Source of the DNA: Shouchella tritolerans | GTDB taxonomy: Bacteria > Bacillota > Bacilli > Bacillales > Bacillaceae_D | Length of the DNA stretch: 64,000 nucleotides | Direction: 5' to 3' | NCBI RefSeq assembly: GCF_025770735.1 | Contig: NZ_JAODPB010000001.1 | Coordinates: 310,001-374,000, forward strand | Shown here: piece by piece, positions 53,141 through 61,631 of the stretch | Layout: every line of letters starts with the position of its first letter | Numbering within the stretch: the stretch's first letter is position 1 | The notes under the pieces: model-generated | The model's input: the letters and a program-made list of their open reading frames with translations, nothing else | What the model was told of the DNA's origin: nothing | Database searches by the model: none | Translations under genes and position numbers: made by a program

Positions 53141-54400
53141 TTAGTCATTGGCAATAGCAGCCTGCCGTTCATTCCAAGACATTGGTGGCAGCCCGTTCGG
53201 TTTTGACACCATTGCAATCGCTCCCTCTACTGGGCAAACAATCGAGCACAAGTTGCAGCCAACGCATTCGTCTTCGTCGACTTTCAAGTAAGGAGCACCG
53301 TTCTCGTCTGCATAGCGGCCAATGCATTGGTGGGCCGTATCTTCACAGGAGATGTGGCATTTGTTGCAGTTGATGCATACATCCGGGTTGATTCGAGCAA
53401 CGACTTGATGGTTTAAATTGAGGTTGCCCCATTCAGAATAGCGATGAACCGATTGGCCAACTAAATCTTGCACAGAAGCAAGCCCTTTTTCATCTAAATA
53501 GGCTGATAGCCCATCAAGCAAATCTTCGACAATGCGAAAGCCGTGGTGCATGGCAGCGGTACACACTTGCACGTTTGAAGCGCCCATCAGCAAAAATTGC
53601 ACTGCATCTTGCCAAGTAGCAATGCCGCCAATTCCTGAAATGGGTATATCGACATTCGGATGGCGCGCACAATCGCCAAGCATATGCAAGGCAATTGGCT
53701 TAACAGCTGGGCCACAGTAGCCGCCATGAGTGCCTAGGCCATCGACATTCGGTATCGTTTGCCAAGTGTCAATGTCGACGCCGGCAAGGCTGTTGATTGT
53801 GTTAATTAAACTAATGGCATCAGCGCCACCTTGAGCAGCGGCCTCGGCAGTGGCGGTAATGTCAGTAATATTTGGTGTCAGTTTGACGATAACAGGTGTC
53901 GTTGCTACCTCTTTTACCCAAGCTGTTTGCTGTTCAACGAGCGCTGGCACTTGGCCAGAGGCCGAACCCATACCTCGTTCCGCCATGCCATGGGGACAGC
54001 CAAAATTTAGTTCAAGGCCATCAACGCCTACTGCTTCAACGCGTTTGACAATCTCATGCCACTTTTCCTGTTTAGGCTCCACCATTAATGAGGCGACAAT
54101 GGTATGGTTGGGGAAGCGTTTTTTTGTATCGGCGATTTCTTGCAAATTAATATCCAGCGGGCGGTCTGATATTAATTCAATGTTATTAAAACCTGCCACG
54201 CGCTTGCCATTGAAGTGGAGGGCAGCGAAACGGGAGGTTGAGTTGATAATCGGTTCACCAAGCGTCTTCCAGACGGCCCCGCCCCAACCAGCCTCAAATG
54301 CTCGCTGAACTTGATAGCCAGAGTTGGTCGGCGGAGCGCTGGCAAGCCAAAATGGGTTAGGTGATGTGATGCCAGCTAAATTGCTAATGAGGTCAGCCAT
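53141..54400 (-). CDS. preA: NAD-dependent dihydropyrimidine dehydrogenase, PreA-like subunit
   Basis: 419-residue subunit, FMN-binding TIM barrel with C-terminal ferredoxin domain, reducing uracil and thymine. Barrel marks: LNFGCPHGM, KLTPNITDITA, SGIGGIATWQDAVQFLLMGAS. Two 4Fe-4S clusters: CINCNKCHISC and, 34 residues later, CVGCNLCSIVCPV. Together with PreT it corresponds to the bacterial PreTA and mammalian DPD modules. ATG behind GGAGG; 11 bases after preT stop. Confidence 0.95.
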   Translation of the reverse strand: MADLISNLAGITSPNPFWLASAPPTNSGYQVQRAFEAGWGGAVWKTLGEPIINSTSRFAALHFNGKRVAGFNNIELISDRPLDINLQEIADTKKRFPNHTIVASLMVEPKQEKWHEIVKRVEAVGVDGLELNFGCPHGMAERGMGSASGQVPALVEQQTAWVKEVATTPVIVKLTPNITDITATAEAAAQGGADAISLINTINSLAGVDIDTWQTIPNVDGLGTHGGYCGPAVKPIALHMLGDCARHPNVDIPISGIGGIATWQDAVQFLLMGASNVQVCTAAMHHGFRIVEDLLDGLSAYLDEKGLASVQDLVGQSVHRYSEWGNLNLNHQVVARINPDVCINCNKCHISCEDTAHQCIGRYADENGAPYLKVDEDECVGCNLCSIVCPVEGAIAMVSKPNGLPPMSWNERQAAIAND

Positions 54401-54411
54401 CGAATTCCTCC

Positions 54412-55758
54412 TTATGCACTCGTTTCAGCCCGGTGGCTGCGTCGATTTTTATCAATCGCGTACGCGACTTGCTTTCCTTGTTCGGCAGCCGCGACAACCA
54501 TTGCTTCGCCTTGCCCATGGCCGAATATTGCATCGCCACAGGCAAAAACCCCTTTTACAGATGTTTCATAGTTGTGGTCAATTGAAATAACACCGTTGTG
54601 TGTAGCAATGCCAACATCGTCGAGCCAACGATGGCGCGCTTGCCCAATCGCTTTGATGATAAAGTCGGTTTTAATGACAAATGTCGCTCCTGTAGGAATC
54701 GGTGTTCTTCGTCCACTTGCATCTGCTTCAGCCAAAGCCATTTCGGCGCATTTTAAAGCAGCTACGCGCCCCTTTTCATCACCAAGGACAGCAATAGGGG
54801 AGACAAGCCAGCGAAATTCAACGCCGTCTTGTTTGGCAAACTCATATTCAAATTGATAAGCAGTCATTTCTGCTTCTGTGCGGCGATAAAGAACTTTGAC
54901 GTTTTCCGCCCCTAAACGGACGGCGCATGTTGCTCCATCAATCGCTGTGTTGCCGGCGCCGATAACAACGCCTCGCTTTCCCTTGAATTGTTGGGGCAAT
55001 GTTGTGGACTTCGTTGCTTTTACAAGGTCAATTGCGTCATAAACACCATGAAGTTCTTCGCCGGGAATGCCAAGAGGTGGCACGTGTGCCATGCCAACCG
55101 CTAAAACGACGGCATCAAATGATTGCTGTAGCTCTGGCAGAGAAAGGTCGACTCCAATACGCGTGTTCGTCTGAATCGATACGCCAAGAGACTTGACCTG
55201 TTCCACTTCCCATAAAGAGATGCGCTTTGGCAGGCGGAACGAGACGATGCCGTACGTATCAAGGCCGCCGGCTTCGCTTTCTGCTTCATAAACAGTCACC
55301 GCATAGCCAAGCAAAGCAAGCTCCCGCGCGGCTGATAATCCTGCTGGCCCTCCGCCGACAACCGCTACTTTCTGTCCGTTTCGTTTGCCCGCTGTAAACA
55401 GTGTTTTCTCATTTTTGATCGCCCAGTCGGTCGCATAACGCTGCAATTTTCCGATCATAATTGGTTTCGATGTCTGATTCAAAACACACGCGCCTTCACA
55501 TAGTTCTTCCGTCGGGCAAACCCTGGCGCAACTAGCCCCAATTGGGTTAGCCTCCATAATCGTCCGAGCGGAGCCAGTCAAATTATTTGTTGTGATTTTT
55601 TGAATGAATGAGGGGATGTCAATTCCTGTAGGACATGCAGAAATGCATGGTGCATCATAGCAATAAAGGCACCTCGTTGCTTCGTCTGTCGCTTCTTGGG
55701 TAGATAATGGCGGTTCGACTTCTTGGAAATTCAATGGGATGGATTCCGATCGTTCCAT
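54412..55758 (-). CDS. preT: NAD-dependent dihydropyrimidine dehydrogenase, PreT-like subunit
   Basis: 448-residue FAD/Fe-S subunit that takes electrons from NAD(P)H and passes them to PreA. N-terminal Fe-S region with CLYCYDAPCISACPTGIDI and CARVCPTEELCEGACV, then an FAD motif KVAVVGGGPAGLSAARELALLGY and an NAD motif RGVVIGAGNTAIDGATCAVRLGAE. C-terminal FACGDAIFGHGQGEAMVVAAAEQGKQVA is the usual FAD-closing motif. First gene of the operon. A palindrome 25-47 bases upstream may be an operator. Confidence 0.95.
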   Translation of the reverse strand: MERSESIPLNFQEVEPPLSTQEATDEATRCLYCYDAPCISACPTGIDIPSFIQKITTNNLTGSARTIMEANPIGASCARVCPTEELCEGACVLNQTSKPIMIGKLQRYATDWAIKNEKTLFTAGKRNGQKVAVVGGGPAGLSAARELALLGYAVTVYEAESEAGGLDTYGIVSFRLPKRISLWEVEQVKSLGVSIQTNTRIGVDLSLPELQQSFDAVVLAVGMAHVPPLGIPGEELHGVYDAIDLVKATKSTTLPQQFKGKRGVVIGAGNTAIDGATCAVRLGAENVKVLYRRTEAEMTAYQFEYEFAKQDGVEFRWLVSPIAVLGDEKGRVAALKCAEMALAEADASGRRTPIPTGATFVIKTDFIIKAIGQARHRWLDDVGIATHNGVISIDHNYETSVKGVFACGDAIFGHGQGEAMVVAAAEQGKQVAYAIDKNRRSHRAETSA

Positions 55759-55782
55759 ATAATAGCCTCCCTTTTTTGACAG

Positions 55783-55805
55783 TACCAGTTAGGCCCAAGC
55801 TGGTA
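55783..55805 (-). promoter_or_regulatory. Palindrome upstream of the pyrimidine operon
   Basis: TACCAG (55783-55788) and CTGGTA (55800-55805) frame TTAGGCCCAAG, with TTAGGCCCAA itself nearly symmetric. It lies 25 bases from the preT start, between the likely promoter and the ribosome site, so it may be an operator. Regulator unknown. Confidence 0.45.
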
Positions 55806-55891
55806 TTTACATAAACTATATGATAGAAATAATTGAAAATCACTGTTATCGTTAGATTTTCTATCCAATTCTGAATTAAATGGATAAAGTC

Positions 55892-55984
55892 GTTTCTTTC
55901 AAATGGAGAACAGCAGCGAGCAGCCAAATGGTTTAGGCACGTGGTTAATAGAAGCAACGGGTGATCCCTTTTTGCAAAGAGGTC
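55892..55984 (+). repeat. Left flanking copy of the DUF1189-like 5-prime region
   Basis: GTTTCTTTCAAAT (from 55892), CAGCAGCGAGCAGC, GGTTTAGGCACGTGG, AATAGAAGCAACGG, GATCC, TTTTTGCAAAGAGGTC. The same order of words occurs at 63717-63817. The -10 is changed (GTTAAT instead of TATAAT) and no gene follows, so this is a decayed copy. Confidence 0.75.
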
Positions 55985-56037
55985 AGAACAAGTTGACTAC
56001 GTTTGATTGGTATTCCATCAAGTAGACAGTGGAAATT

Positions 56038-56095
56038 AAAACAATTAAGCGGCCTAGCTCTATACTCCATAGAACGAAGGCCGCTTAATCGTTTT
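56038..56095. terminator. Hairpin terminator between remnant and DeoR gene
   Basis: AAAACAATTAAGCGGCCT (56038-56055) pairs with AGGCCGCTTAATCGTTTT (56078-56095), one mismatch, inner TCTAT/ATAGA. T-run on both strands, so bidirectional. It may terminate the minus-strand DeoR gene or be left from the vanished plus-strand gene. Confidence 0.8.
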
Positions 56096-56233
56096 ATATC
56101 TACGACAATTATAAAAGTGATGTACTCACTTATCGCAAGAGAAAGTTTCGCAAATGTCTAATATATAACCATACTTCTTACTTTTCAGTGTTCCCCAAAA
56201 AGATGGATCCATCATAAAGATCACAAATACGAC

Positions 56234-57034
56234 TTAGCGCTTGATGCTATGTCCATAGGTCCGCAAAGGAATCAATGGGCTATATTTGTTTTGAATAGCT
56301 TTATCTAAGCCAGAATCAGAAATAAGAATATCGGCACAATCTAGTGAGCCAAAGGTTGAACTCGAGTCTTGATTAAACTTTGTATGATCGATGAGAGCGA
56401 TTTTTAACTTGGCTCGTTTCAAATTTTCTTTTTTCGTTTTAACTTCTTCAATATTAAACTCTGAAAAACCACTTTCAATTGATAAACCAGATGCGGAAAA
56501 GAAGTATTTATCAATGTTAAATCGGTCTAAAATGGGATCTTGAAATTCATCATGGATTGTATTCGAATCTGTCCGTACAATGCCCCCAAAAATAATGACG
56601 GTTAAATTTGGATTTTGCTTTAAAATCATCGCGGTAGATAGCCCATTTGTTAGAATAGTATTTTTGTTTTTATAGGATGGGTCAGCTAATAATGAAGCAA
56701 ATTCAAAGCAGGTTGAACTTGAGTCTAATAAGAGTGTGTCTCTTTCATTTACGAAAGATAGCGCTACTTGAGCGATTTCTTCTTTTTCTTTTTTATTAAT
56801 GGAAGCACGAATATTATACATTACGATTTTTTCTTTACTTTCTTCTTTTTTTCTTTTGTAAATAACCCCACCATGTGTTCGTTCAAAATCATCCGAGTCT
56901 GCCGTGATTCTATCCAGATCACTTCGAATTGTTGGAGCTGAGACATTAAATGTCTTTGCTAATTCTTTAACATAAACAGTTCCTTTTCGGTATATCTCCT
57001 TCTTTATTTTTTCTTCTCTTTCTTTAGCAAACAT
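56234..57034 (-). CDS. DeoR family transcriptional repressor
   Basis: 266-residue repressor. N-terminal winged HTH: ERIKK-type start, GTVYVKELAKTFNVSAPTIRSDLDRITADSDDFERTHGGVIYKR. The C-terminal DeoRC sugar-phosphate domain has LLLDSSSTCFEFASLL, NTILTNGLSTA and FSASGLSIESGFSEFNIEEVKTKK. Divergent from the PTS operon (159 bases between starts), which it most likely represses until a phosphorylated sugar intermediate binds. AT content resembles the operon, so it came with it. Confidence 0.9.
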   Translation of the reverse strand: MFAKEREEKIKKEIYRKGTVYVKELAKTFNVSAPTIRSDLDRITADSDDFERTHGGVIYKRKKEESKEKIVMYNIRASINKKEKEEIAQVALSFVNERDTLLLDSSSTCFEFASLLADPSYKNKNTILTNGLSTAMILKQNPNLTVIIFGGIVRTDSNTIHDEFQDPILDRFNIDKYFFSASGLSIESGFSEFNIEEVKTKKENLKRAKLKIALIDHTKFNQDSSSTFGSLDCADILISDSGLDKAIQNKYSPLIPLRTYGHSIKR

Positions 57035-57106
57035 GACAACGCCACCTCTAACTACATTTTAAATTTATTATAGCCGAAAATAAAAAAAAATAAACCAAAA
57101 AAGATG

Positions 57107-57135
57107 TTGACTTGGTTTTGTTTCAGGACTATAAT
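57107..57135 (+). promoter_or_regulatory. Strong SigA promoter of the ketose PTS operon
   Basis: TTGACT (57107-57112), 17 bases, TATAAT (57130-57135). One of the strongest housekeeping promoters in the window, which suits control by repression. Confidence 0.85.
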
Positions 57136-57140
57136 CACCT

Positions 57141-57180
57141 TAAAAAGAAAGTAAAAGAAATAAAAAGAAAATAAAACGAA
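57141..57180 (+). promoter_or_regulatory. Four 10-bp direct repeats, probable DeoR operator
   Basis: TAAAAAGAAA, GTAAAAGAAA, TAAAAAGAAA, ATAAAACGAA stand in perfect 10-base register from 57141, just downstream of the -10. A period of one helical turn puts all four on one face. DeoR-type repressors often use direct repeats. It is also A-rich, which could be chance; seen as regular, role inferred. Confidence 0.6.
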
Positions 57181-57193
57181 AGAGGTAGTGTCT

Positions 57194-58063
57194 ATGTTAA
57201 TCACAGGTAAAGAAATGTTGGATGTAGCAAAGGCAAATCATTTTGCTGTTCCTGCATTCAATGCAGGAAGTGGTCAATTATTGACTGCGGTGATGGAAGC
57301 ATGCGAAGAGGCAAAGGCACCGTTTATGATGGCGATCCACCCAGCTGAATTAGCTTTTTTACGTGATAGTTTTGTTAGTCAGGTTTTATATGAAGCTCAA
57401 CATTCCAAGGTTCCAGTCGCTATTCATTTAGATCATGGCGCATCCATTGCACAAGTTGTTCATGCCATTCAATTAGGATTTACTTCAGTAATGATTGACA
57501 GTTCGCACCTACCATTCGAAGAAAATATTGCAGCTACTAAGAAAGTGGTTGAGATTGCTCATTCCATTGGTGTCTCAGTTGAAGCAGAATTAGGAACGAT
57601 TGGGGATACGGGTAACACAGTGGAAGGGGGTGTGAGTGAAATCATCTACACGGATCCAAAAAAAGCAAAGGAATTTGTTGAGCGAACAAACATTGATTCA
57701 TTGGCGATCGCTATTGGTACAGCTCATGGCATCTATCCAAAGGATGCTGAGCCTAAGCTCCGTCTAGACATTTTAGAGGAAATTAACAAGTTAATCGATA
57801 TTCCGTTAGTATTACATGGTGGATCAAGTAATCCTGATCAGGAAATTGCTAAGTCGATCGACCTCGGTATCGCTAAAATTAATATATCTTCTGACATTAA
57901 AATTTCATTTACAAATAAATTGAGAGAAATATTGAACAATGGCGATTCGGAAATTCGCGAGCCCAATGTCATTTTTCCTGACTGTATTGCAGCAGCTAAA
58001 CAGACATCTCTTGAAAAAATTAAGCTATTTAAAACGGATAATAAAATCCATTTGTATAAATGA
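57194..58063 (+). CDS. Class II ketose-bisphosphate aldolase family protein
   Basis: 289-residue zinc aldolase (FbaA/GatY/KbaY group). ATG 57194 has AGAGG 8 bases upstream; the frame is open from GTG 57188. Zinc ligands: His in VAIHLDHGAS, His in IGTAHGIYPKD and His in LVLHGGSSNPD; EAELGTIGDTGNTVEGGVSE matches the family loop. It should cleave or condense a ketose 1-phosphate or 1,6-bisphosphate with DHAP as one product. First gene of the operon. Length is normal; the exact substrate is unknown. Confidence 0.9.
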   Translation: MLITGKEMLDVAKANHFAVPAFNAGSGQLLTAVMEACEEAKAPFMMAIHPAELAFLRDSFVSQVLYEAQHSKVPVAIHLDHGASIAQVVHAIQLGFTSVMIDSSHLPFEENIAATKKVVEIAHSIGVSVEAELGTIGDTGNTVEGGVSEIIYTDPKKAKEFVERTNIDSLAIAIGTAHGIYPKDAEPKLRLDILEEINKLIDIPLVLHGGSSNPDQEIAKSIDLGIAKINISSDIKISFTNKLREILNNGDSEIREPNVIFPDCIAAAKQTSLEKIKLFKTDNKIHLYK

Positions 58064-58093
58064 AATGAAAACTTAAACTTACGAGGTGAACAG

Positions 58094-58534
58094 ATGGATA
58101 TTCTCAATGAAGAAATTATGGCAGTTAATTTACCAGGTACTACCAAAGAAGAGGCCATAAACACCTTAGCGAATTTGTTGAAGAAGAAAAACTATATTAA
58201 CGATGTTCCGTCATTTGTAAAAGATATTTATCATCGGGAATCGCTAGGTCAAACGGGTATTGGCAATTTTATTGCCATTCCCCACGGACTTAGTGAAAGC
58301 GCTTTAAAAAATGGAGTCGCTATTGGTAAGTTTTCGAATGAAATTGCTTGGGAGACATTAGATGGAAAAGGGGTGAGAATTGTTTGTCTCTTTTGCGTAC
58401 AAGCTGGAGATGGGCGTGAAAATGAGCATTTGAAAATGTTAGCCAAGTTAGCAGGAAAACTAGGCAATGATGAGGTCGTAAACAACATATTGAAAGCGAA
58501 TACAGTACATGAATTAAAGCAAGCATTCGCTTAA
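58094..58534 (+). CDS. PTS fructose-type EIIA subunit
   Basis: 146-residue IIA-Fru domain protein. The phospho-accepting His is in GIGNFIAIPHGLSESALKNG. Contains IYHRESLGQTGIGN typical of fructose/mannitol IIA. Takes phosphate from HPr for the IIB below. 30-base gap from the aldolase gene. Confidence 0.93.
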   Translation: MDILNEEIMAVNLPGTTKEEAINTLANLLKKKNYINDVPSFVKDIYHRESLGQTGIGNFIAIPHGLSESALKNGVAIGKFSNEIAWETLDGKGVRIVCLFCVQAGDGRENEHLKMLAKLAGKLGNDEVVNNILKANTVHELKQAFA

Positions 58535-58557
58535 ATGGAAATGAGAGGAGATTGTTC

Positions 58558-58884
58558 ATGTTGAACATTGTTGGGATTGCAGCGTGTACGGCAGGAATTG
58601 CACATACGTATATTGCTCGTGAAAAACTAGTTTCAGCAGCTAGGAAAGCGGGTCATCGCATCCATATAGAAACACAAGGAACCATTGGTGTACAAGATGA
58701 GATCCCGCAGGAGTTGATTGATCAAGCGGATGTGGCGATTATTGCAGCTGATGTGAAAGTGGGTGGCAAAGATAGATTTAAGCATATACGAATAATTGAA
58801 GTTCCTACAGAAGTGGTGATTAAATCTCCTAATAAGTTTATTAAAATGGTTGAAGAGGTCATGCAAAAGGGAGCTGATGCATAA
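58558..58884 (+). CDS. PTS fructose-type EIIB subunit
   Basis: 108-residue IIB-Fru domain. The phospho-accepting Cys is in IVGIAACTAGIAHTYIAREKL. ATG 58558 is 7 bases after AGAGGAG; an in-frame upstream TTG is not needed. Stop overlaps the IIC start by a single base (TAATG). Confidence 0.93.
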   Translation: MLNIVGIAACTAGIAHTYIAREKLVSAARKAGHRIHIETQGTIGVQDEIPQELIDQADVAIIAADVKVGGKDRFKHIRIIEVPTEVVIKSPNKFIKMVEEVMQKGADA

Positions 58885-59993
58885 TGGCAGAGCAAACTTC
58901 AGGTAAATTATTTACTAATCTGAAGCAACATGCACTAACAGCCATTTCGTACTTAATTCCAGTTGTTGTTAGTGGTGGTTTTCTGTTAGCAATCGGTAGT
59001 CTTTTTGGTGGAGTAACAATTGAGAATATCCAGGATTCTTTTGGGTTTTTTGACACGATGTACACGATGGGTGGACTTATTCTAGGAATGCTACCCGTCG
59101 TCATTGCTACTGGGATTGCCTTCTCCATTGCAGATAAACCCGGTATTGCCCCAGGTTTTCTAGTGGGATTAGTGGCAATTAACATGAATTCTGGTTTTAT
59201 CGGAGGATTTGTCGGTGGTTTTATTGCTGGTTATATTGCAAAATTTCTAAAGGACAAAATGAAGGTTCCCCAATGGGCAGAAGGGCTTAAACCGATGCTG
59301 TTGATTCCATTTGTGGCGTCATTAGCGGTAGGAATCATTATGTATTATGTCTTAGGAACACCTATTTCCATTTTGACCGATGCCTTGAATAATTACCTTT
59401 TGGGCTTAGATACAAGCCAAAAACTATTATTCGGCTTGGTTATCGGTATTTTATCTAGTGTGGATTATGGCGGGCCAATTAATAAAGTCGTCTTCGCTTT
59501 CTTGCTGTCACTTCAATCAGAGGGCATTAATGAACCAATGGCCGTGTTGATGCTAGCATCTATGGTTACCCCATTTGGAATGACAATAGCGTATTATATG
59601 CAAAAAGTCTTTGGCAAAAATATTTATGTACGAATGGAAGTAGAAACCCTTAAGACCGCATTTCCTATGGGGGTTTGTATGATTACTGAAGGCTGTTATC
59701 CGATTATTTTCAATGACTTATGGCGCTGTATTCTCTCAACAGGTATTGGGGGAGCCATTGGAGGTGCGATGAGTATGTATTTAGCTGCAGCATCCCCGGT
59801 TCCGCATGGTGGCTTATTTGCAATGGTCACAATGACCAATCCGTTAGCTTGGTTCGCTTCTTTGTTAGTAGGCTCATTGGCTACCGCCATTGTTTTGTAC
59901 GTACTGAAAAAGCCAGTATCATTAGACGATGTAAAAGAGCTGACAGAAGAGGATGAGCGAGAAATTGATATCAAAGAGCTGAAAATTACCTAA
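58884..59993 (+). CDS. PTS fructose-type EIIC permease
   Basis: 369-residue IIC-Fru permease of about nine helices. Signature stretches: AISYLIPVVVSGGFLLAIGSLFGG, GIAFSIADKPGIAPGFLVG, NSGFIGGFVGGFIAGYIAKFLK, VDYGGPINKVVFAF and EGCYPIIFNDLWR, SPVPHGGLFA. Fructose-type PTS permeases phosphorylate ketoses at C1, consistent with the ketose aldolase upstream. Substrate not determinable. Confidence 0.93.
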   Translation: MAEQTSGKLFTNLKQHALTAISYLIPVVVSGGFLLAIGSLFGGVTIENIQDSFGFFDTMYTMGGLILGMLPVVIATGIAFSIADKPGIAPGFLVGLVAINMNSGFIGGFVGGFIAGYIAKFLKDKMKVPQWAEGLKPMLLIPFVASLAVGIIMYYVLGTPISILTDALNNYLLGLDTSQKLLFGLVIGILSSVDYGGPINKVVFAFLLSLQSEGINEPMAVLMLASMVTPFGMTIAYYMQKVFGKNIYVRMEVETLKTAFPMGVCMITEGCYPIIFNDLWRCILSTGIGGAIGGAMSMYLAAASPVPHGGLFAMVTMTNPLAWFASLLVGSLATAIVLYVLKKPVSLDDVKELTEEDEREIDIKELKIT

Positions 59994-60008
59994 CTGGAGG
60001 AAGCGAGA

Positions 60009-60554
60009 ATGACGATCGTATCGAATGCGTATAAAGAGCGTGTAAAAGAAATCTTTCAAAAATCACAAATTGTTTTAACGGAGCAGGAGCTAGCAAGTAT
60101 TGATTATGCTGAATTTGGATTAGACAATATTGAAGAAGAAGGATTAAATTTAATTTTATATGTAAACAACGATCGTTACTGTGCGAAGGAGATGGCGCTA
60201 TTGCCAAACCAGGCTTGCCCAGAGCATTGGCATCCTGATTTGGAAAATCGAGAAGGGAAGCAAGAGACCTTCCGATGTCGTTGGGGAGAGGTATACCTGT
60301 ATGTTGAATCAGACAAAGAGCTTGTACCAGAGGAAATAAGTGTTTCGATTCCTGAAAAGAATAAGCCATATTATACCGCAAGTAAAGAAATTCATTTAAA
60401 GGCTGGTGAGCAATATACGATTGCTCCGCGCACAAAGCATTGGTTTAAAGCGGGAAAAGAAGGCGCTGTAATCAGCGAGTTTTCTTCACCAAGCTTTGAT
60501 GAATTTGATTTGTTCACAAATCCAAATGTAAAGAGAGACATTAGAGATAGATAA
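60009..60554 (+). CDS. D-lyxose isomerase-like cupin protein
   Basis: 181-residue cupin related to D-lyxose ketol-isomerase (B. subtilis YdaE group). Metal site: CPEHWHPDLENREGKQETFRCRWGE with two His and Glu, and later PRTKHWF. Known members interconvert lyxose and xylulose, or mannose and fructose. Here it sits within a PTS ketose operon and could isomerise an aldose into the transported ketose, or a phosphorylated form. Start ATG behind GGAGGAAGC. Its stop precedes an internal hairpin. Confidence 0.88.
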   Translation: MTIVSNAYKERVKEIFQKSQIVLTEQELASIDYAEFGLDNIEEEGLNLILYVNNDRYCAKEMALLPNQACPEHWHPDLENREGKQETFRCRWGEVYLYVESDKELVPEEISVSIPEKNKPYYTASKEIHLKAGEQYTIAPRTKHWFKAGKEGAVISEFSSPSFDEFDLFTNPNVKRDIRDR

Positions 60555-60568
60555 TTTCTGAATTGGAT

Positions 60569-60594
60569 GAAAACGCCTTAGTGAAGGCGTTTTC
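60569..60594 (+). terminator. Intra-operon hairpin between isomerase and dhaK
   Basis: GAAAACGCCTT (60569-60579) and AAGGCGTTTTC (60584-60594). Short T-rich end only. Might partially end transcription or stabilise upstream mRNA. Confidence 0.65.
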
Positions 60595-60623
60595 GAAACT
60601 TTATAAGACAAGGAGGGGACTCA

Positions 60624-61631
60624 GTGAAGAAAATTTTAAATCAACGAGAAACGATCATTTCTGATATGTTAAACGGCTTTATCAAAGCAGAAAGAGATCA
60701 TATTGCTGTATCGAAAGAACATGATCGAGTATTGTATCGAAAAGAAAAGCAAGAAGGGAAAGTTGGCATTGTCATTGGTGGCGGGAGTGGTCACGAACCA
60801 TTGTTTTTTGGACTTTTAGGGAAAAACTTAGCCGATGCTGTGGCTGTAGGGAATGTGTTTGCCGCACCCACACCACAAACCGTTTTGGCAGCGATCCATG
60901 AAGCGAATCAAGGGTCAGGGGTCATCTGCCTGTTTGGAAACTATGCAGGTGACGTCTTGAATTTTGATTTGGCTAAGGAAATGGCAGATTCTGAAGGGAT
61001 TGCTGTAGTGAATGTGGCGATTAGTGATGATATAGCTTCTGCTCCAATGGAATATCGGGCGGACCGTAGGGGAATAGCTGGCGATTTATTTGTAATAAAG
61101 GAAGTAGCTGCAGCAGCTGCTAAAGGTTCTTCATTAGAGCTGTGTCACCGAATTGCCGAAGAATGCAATCAGCGAACATATTCAATTGGGGTAGGGATTA
61201 AACCAGGTACAAATCCAGTCAATGGAAAGCCAAGTTTTACATTGAACGATGATGAAATTGAATTTGGGTTAGGGATTCATGGTGAACCTGGAATAGAAAA
61301 AATGCCTATTTTTTCGGCTGAAAAGCTCGTTAAAAGAATGTATTCGGTTTTTGATGAAGAGATTACGGGTTATTCGGAAAAAGAAGTAATCGTCTGTGTA
61401 AATGGTTTAGGTTCAACGACTTTAATGGAGCTGTATATTATCACAAATGAGTTCATTGATCTTTTGGAAGGCAATGAATTTCTAGTGTTAGATACGGTTG
61501 TGGGTAACTTTTGTACGACTCAGGAAATGGCTGGCTTTTCACTCACTGTTCAAATATTGACAGAAGAAATAAAAGAACTCTATCAAATGGAAGCGATGAG
61601 TCCCCATTACTTTCATAAGGAGAGCTATTAA
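60624..61631 (+). CDS. Dihydroxyacetone kinase-like subunit DhaK (probable ketose kinase)
   Basis: 335-residue DhaK-type protein. GIVIGGGSGHEPLFFGLLGKN is the substrate pocket; the covalent-binding His is in FGLGIHGEPGIEK. GTG start behind AAGGAGGGG. Together with DhaL, next gene, it forms a kinase for dihydroxyacetone, glyceraldehyde or a tetrulose. No dhaM is seen nearby. In erythritol/tetrulose pathways DhaK-like enzymes phosphorylate erythrulose, and the following rpiB- and tpi-like genes fit that. Confidence 0.9.
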   Translation: MKKILNQRETIISDMLNGFIKAERDHIAVSKEHDRVLYRKEKQEGKVGIVIGGGSGHEPLFFGLLGKNLADAVAVGNVFAAPTPQTVLAAIHEANQGSGVICLFGNYAGDVLNFDLAKEMADSEGIAVVNVAISDDIASAPMEYRADRRGIAGDLFVIKEVAAAAAKGSSLELCHRIAEECNQRTYSIGVGIKPGTNPVNGKPSFTLNDDEIEFGLGIHGEPGIEKMPIFSAEKLVKRMYSVFDEEITGYSEKEVIVCVNGLGSTTLMELYIITNEFIDLLEGNEFLVLDTVVGNFCTTQEMAGFSLTVQILTEEIKELYQMEAMSPHYFHKESY

